A stretch of DNA of 64,000 nt from the NCBI RefSeq assembly GCF_014145395.1, contig NZ_JACHTE010000006.1:235391-299390 (forward strand). Direction: 5' to 3'. This DNA comes from Marilutibacter penaei. Lineage in GTDB: Bacteria > Pseudomonadota > Gammaproteobacteria > Xanthomonadales > Xanthomonadaceae. Positions 62,627 to 64,000 of this stretch are shown here, in pieces. Each line of letters starts with the position of its first letter. Within the stretch, counting starts at the first letter, position 1. Under the pieces are notes generated by a model. It saw only the letters and a program-made list of their open reading frames with translations. It searched no databases and had not been told where the DNA came from. Made by a program: the position numbers and the translations under genes.

Positions 62627-63835
62627 GTGTCCATCGCAGAATCCATTGAACTGATCGGCCGTGGCGCCGACGAGATCCTCAAGCACGACGAGCTCGCAAC
62701 CCGCCTGAAAGAAGGCCGTCCGCTCCGCATCAAGGCCGGATTCGATCCCACCGCGCCCGACCTCCATATCGGCCACACCGTGCTGCTGAACAAGATGCGG
62801 CAGTTCCAGGACCTCGGGCACCAGGTCGTCTTCCTGATCGGCGACTTCACCGGGATGATCGGCGACCCGACCGGCAAGAACGCCACCCGCAAGCCGCTGA
62901 CGCGCGAAGACGTCCTCGCCAATGCCCAGACCTATGCCGACCAGGTGTTCAAGGTGCTGGACCGTGACCGCACCGAAGTGCGCTTCAACAGCGAATGGTT
63001 CGGCAAGATGACGGCCGCCGACATGATCCGCCTGGCGGCCCAGCACACGGTTGCGCGCATGCTCGAGCGCGACGACTTCGCCAAGCGCTATGCCGCGCAG
63101 CAGTCGATCGCGATCCACGAATTCCTGTATCCGCTGGTCCAGGGCTATGACTCGGTCGCCCTCCAGGCGGACGTCGAGCTCGGCGGCACCGACCAGAAAT
63201 TCAACCTGCTGATGGGCCGCGGCCTGCAGGAGGCGCACGGGCAGAAGCCGCAGATCGTGCTCACGATGCCGCTCCTGGAAGGCCTCGACGGCGTCCAGAA
63301 GATGAGCAAGTCGCTCGGCAACTACATCGGCATCAACGAACCGGCGATCGACATCGTCACCAAGACGATGAAGATCGATGATGCGCTGATGTGGCGCTGG
63401 ATCGAACTGCTCAGCTTCGAGATCGGGATCGCCGAAACGGTGCGGCTGAAGGCGGATATCGAGGCAGGCCAGCTCAATCCACGCGACCTCAAGCTGCGCT
63501 TGGCGCGGGAACTCGCCGCGCGTTTCCACGATGCCGCCGCGGCCGAGCAGGCCGTCGCAGGCTGGAATGCGGCCGTGCGTGGCCAGGGCGATACCGCCCA
63601 GCTGCCCCTCAACGACGTGTCCGTGCCGGCCGACGGGCTGCGCATCGCTGCCCTGTTGACCGCGGCGGGCCTGACGCCGAGCAATTCCGAAGCGAACCGC
63701 AAGCTCAAGGAAGGTGCGGTCCGCATCGATGGCGAGGTGATGGAGGATCCGCAGCGGCTGTTCCAGCCCGGTTTCGAGGGGGTGCTCGCCGTCGGAAAGC
63801 GCACCTTTGCGCGTGTCCGCCTCGTGCATGCCTGA
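62627..63835 (+). CDS. tyrS: Tyrosyl-tRNA synthetase
   Basis: 402 aa from the GTG giving (M)[17 protein letters not shown]; a GTG nine codons upstream is the alternative. The class I HIGH motif is at residues 47-50 in [21 protein letters not shown] at 225-229, and an S4-like RNA-binding domain follows at about 340-402 ([20 protein letters not shown]). It is the longer-spaced TyrZ-like type common in gammaproteobacteria of this family. Confidence 0.96.
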   Translation: MSIAESIELIGRGADEILKHDELATRLKEGRPLRIKAGFDPTAPDLHIGHTVLLNKMRQFQDLGHQVVFLIGDFTGMIGDPTGKNATRKPLTREDVLANAQTYADQVFKVLDRDRTEVRFNSEWFGKMTAADMIRLAAQHTVARMLERDDFAKRYAAQQSIAIHEFLYPLVQGYDSVALQADVELGGTDQKFNLLMGRGLQEAHGQKPQIVLTMPLLEGLDGVQKMSKSLGNYIGINEPAIDIVTKTMKIDDALMWRWIELLSFEIGIAETVRLKADIEAGQLNPRDLKLRLARELAARFHDAAAAEQAVAGWNAAVRGQGDTAQLPLNDVSVPADGLRIAALLTAAGLTPSNSEANRKLKEGAVRIDGEVMEDPQRLFQPGFEGVLAVGKRTFARVRLVHA

Positions 63836-63967
63836 ACCGTTCGCGGGCGCTCGCGGAAAAGTTTCGAAACCCCCTTCCCAAACGTCTCGAAGCTGTGCAG
63901 AATGCGCGCCCCGCTGCCGGGAAGTTCGAGTTGGCGGGGCGTGTTGGAGGCGGTTTTTCGGGACGTG

Positions 63968-63995
63968 TTGACGGCTTGGGAAGTTGCTGTAAGAT
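63968..63995 (+). promoter_or_regulatory. Promoter reading out of the window's right edge
   Basis: TTGACG and TAAGAT with a 16-bp spacer, in a 165-nt non-coding stretch after tyrS. No gene begins before the edge. From memory tyrS precedes an rRNA operon in related genomes, so this may be an rRNA promoter, but the window does not show it. Confidence 0.55.
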
Positions 63996-64000
63996 GCGCG

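Overview
The window is about 64 kb of high-GC, densely coding bacterial chromosome. It carries oleA, oleB, oleC and oleD homologues that match Xanthomonas campestris OleA/OleB in length and active-site spacing, the gene orders radC-coaC/coaB-dut-algC, pyrE-exoIII and anmK-M23 peptidase-tyrS, and a three-gene peptide-modification system typical of Xanthomonadaceae/Lysobacteraceae. I infer a Lysobacter/Luteimonas/Xanthomonas-like gammaproteobacterium. I see no insertion sequence, prophage, integrase, CRISPR array, tRNA or rRNA gene. Almost all genes look chromosomal and intact.

Layout. 0-2.7 kb: the end of an M16 peptidase gene, a small lipoprotein and oleA with its own terminator. 2.8-13.7 kb: a 10.5 kb block separating oleA from oleB. 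It holds a tiny membrane protein, then an apparent operon yjfI (DUF2170) - pspA/yjfJ - yqiJ (OB-fold/NfeD-like) - yqiK (flotillin) - a 1768-aa coiled-coil/AAA ATPase - a single-HKD phospholipase-D-like protein. A perfect -35 box sits among three copies of a 13-bp palindrome in front of yjfI. 13.7-18.3 kb: oleB, a ykgJ-type cysteine-cluster gene read the other way, then oleC and oleD (long-chain olefin synthesis). 18.3-28 kb: DUF1328, ubiJ-ubiB, a full-length M16 peptidase, truC, DUF2059, arfB, an acyltransferase, and a glycosyltransferase preceded by an exact sigma-54 type -24/-12 element. 28-32 kb: a LysR regulator divergent from the glyoxylate-shunt genes aceB and aceA.

32-38.7 kb: the most unusual accessory region. 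A cNMP-binding/GGDEF protein is coupled to a class III cyclase-TPR protein, followed by a converging Nif11/NHLP-type precursor peptide gene and a SagB-like FMN dehydrogenase. Two related secreted cysteine-containing proteins of unknown function follow. I read this as a RiPP-type peptide maturation locus with second-messenger proteins built in. 38.7-48 kb: comM, ubiK, glnB, a JmjC-like cupin overlapping an SGNH lipoprotein, speE divergent from speA, yciI and a 3-hydroxyisobutyrate-dehydrogenase-like gene. 48-64 kb: SPOR protein and argS, radC, a coaBC gene split into two by one in-frame stop codon, dut, algC with a membrane/periplasmic N-terminal extension, pyrE, exoIII, ampG, an orphan ribbon-helix-helix protein, anmK, an M23 peptidase and tyrS. 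The window ends on a good promoter pointing outward, perhaps that of an rRNA operon.

Functional themes: envelope lipids and membrane stress (ole genes, PspA/flotillin module, acyltransferase, glycosyltransferase), ubiquinone synthesis (ubiJ, ubiB, ubiK), cell-wall recycling and remodelling (ampG, anmK, M23), nucleotide and CoA metabolism, polyamines, and one probable peptide-modification locus. Starts given here were chosen from Shine-Dalgarno spacing and family length, so several differ from the longest open frame.
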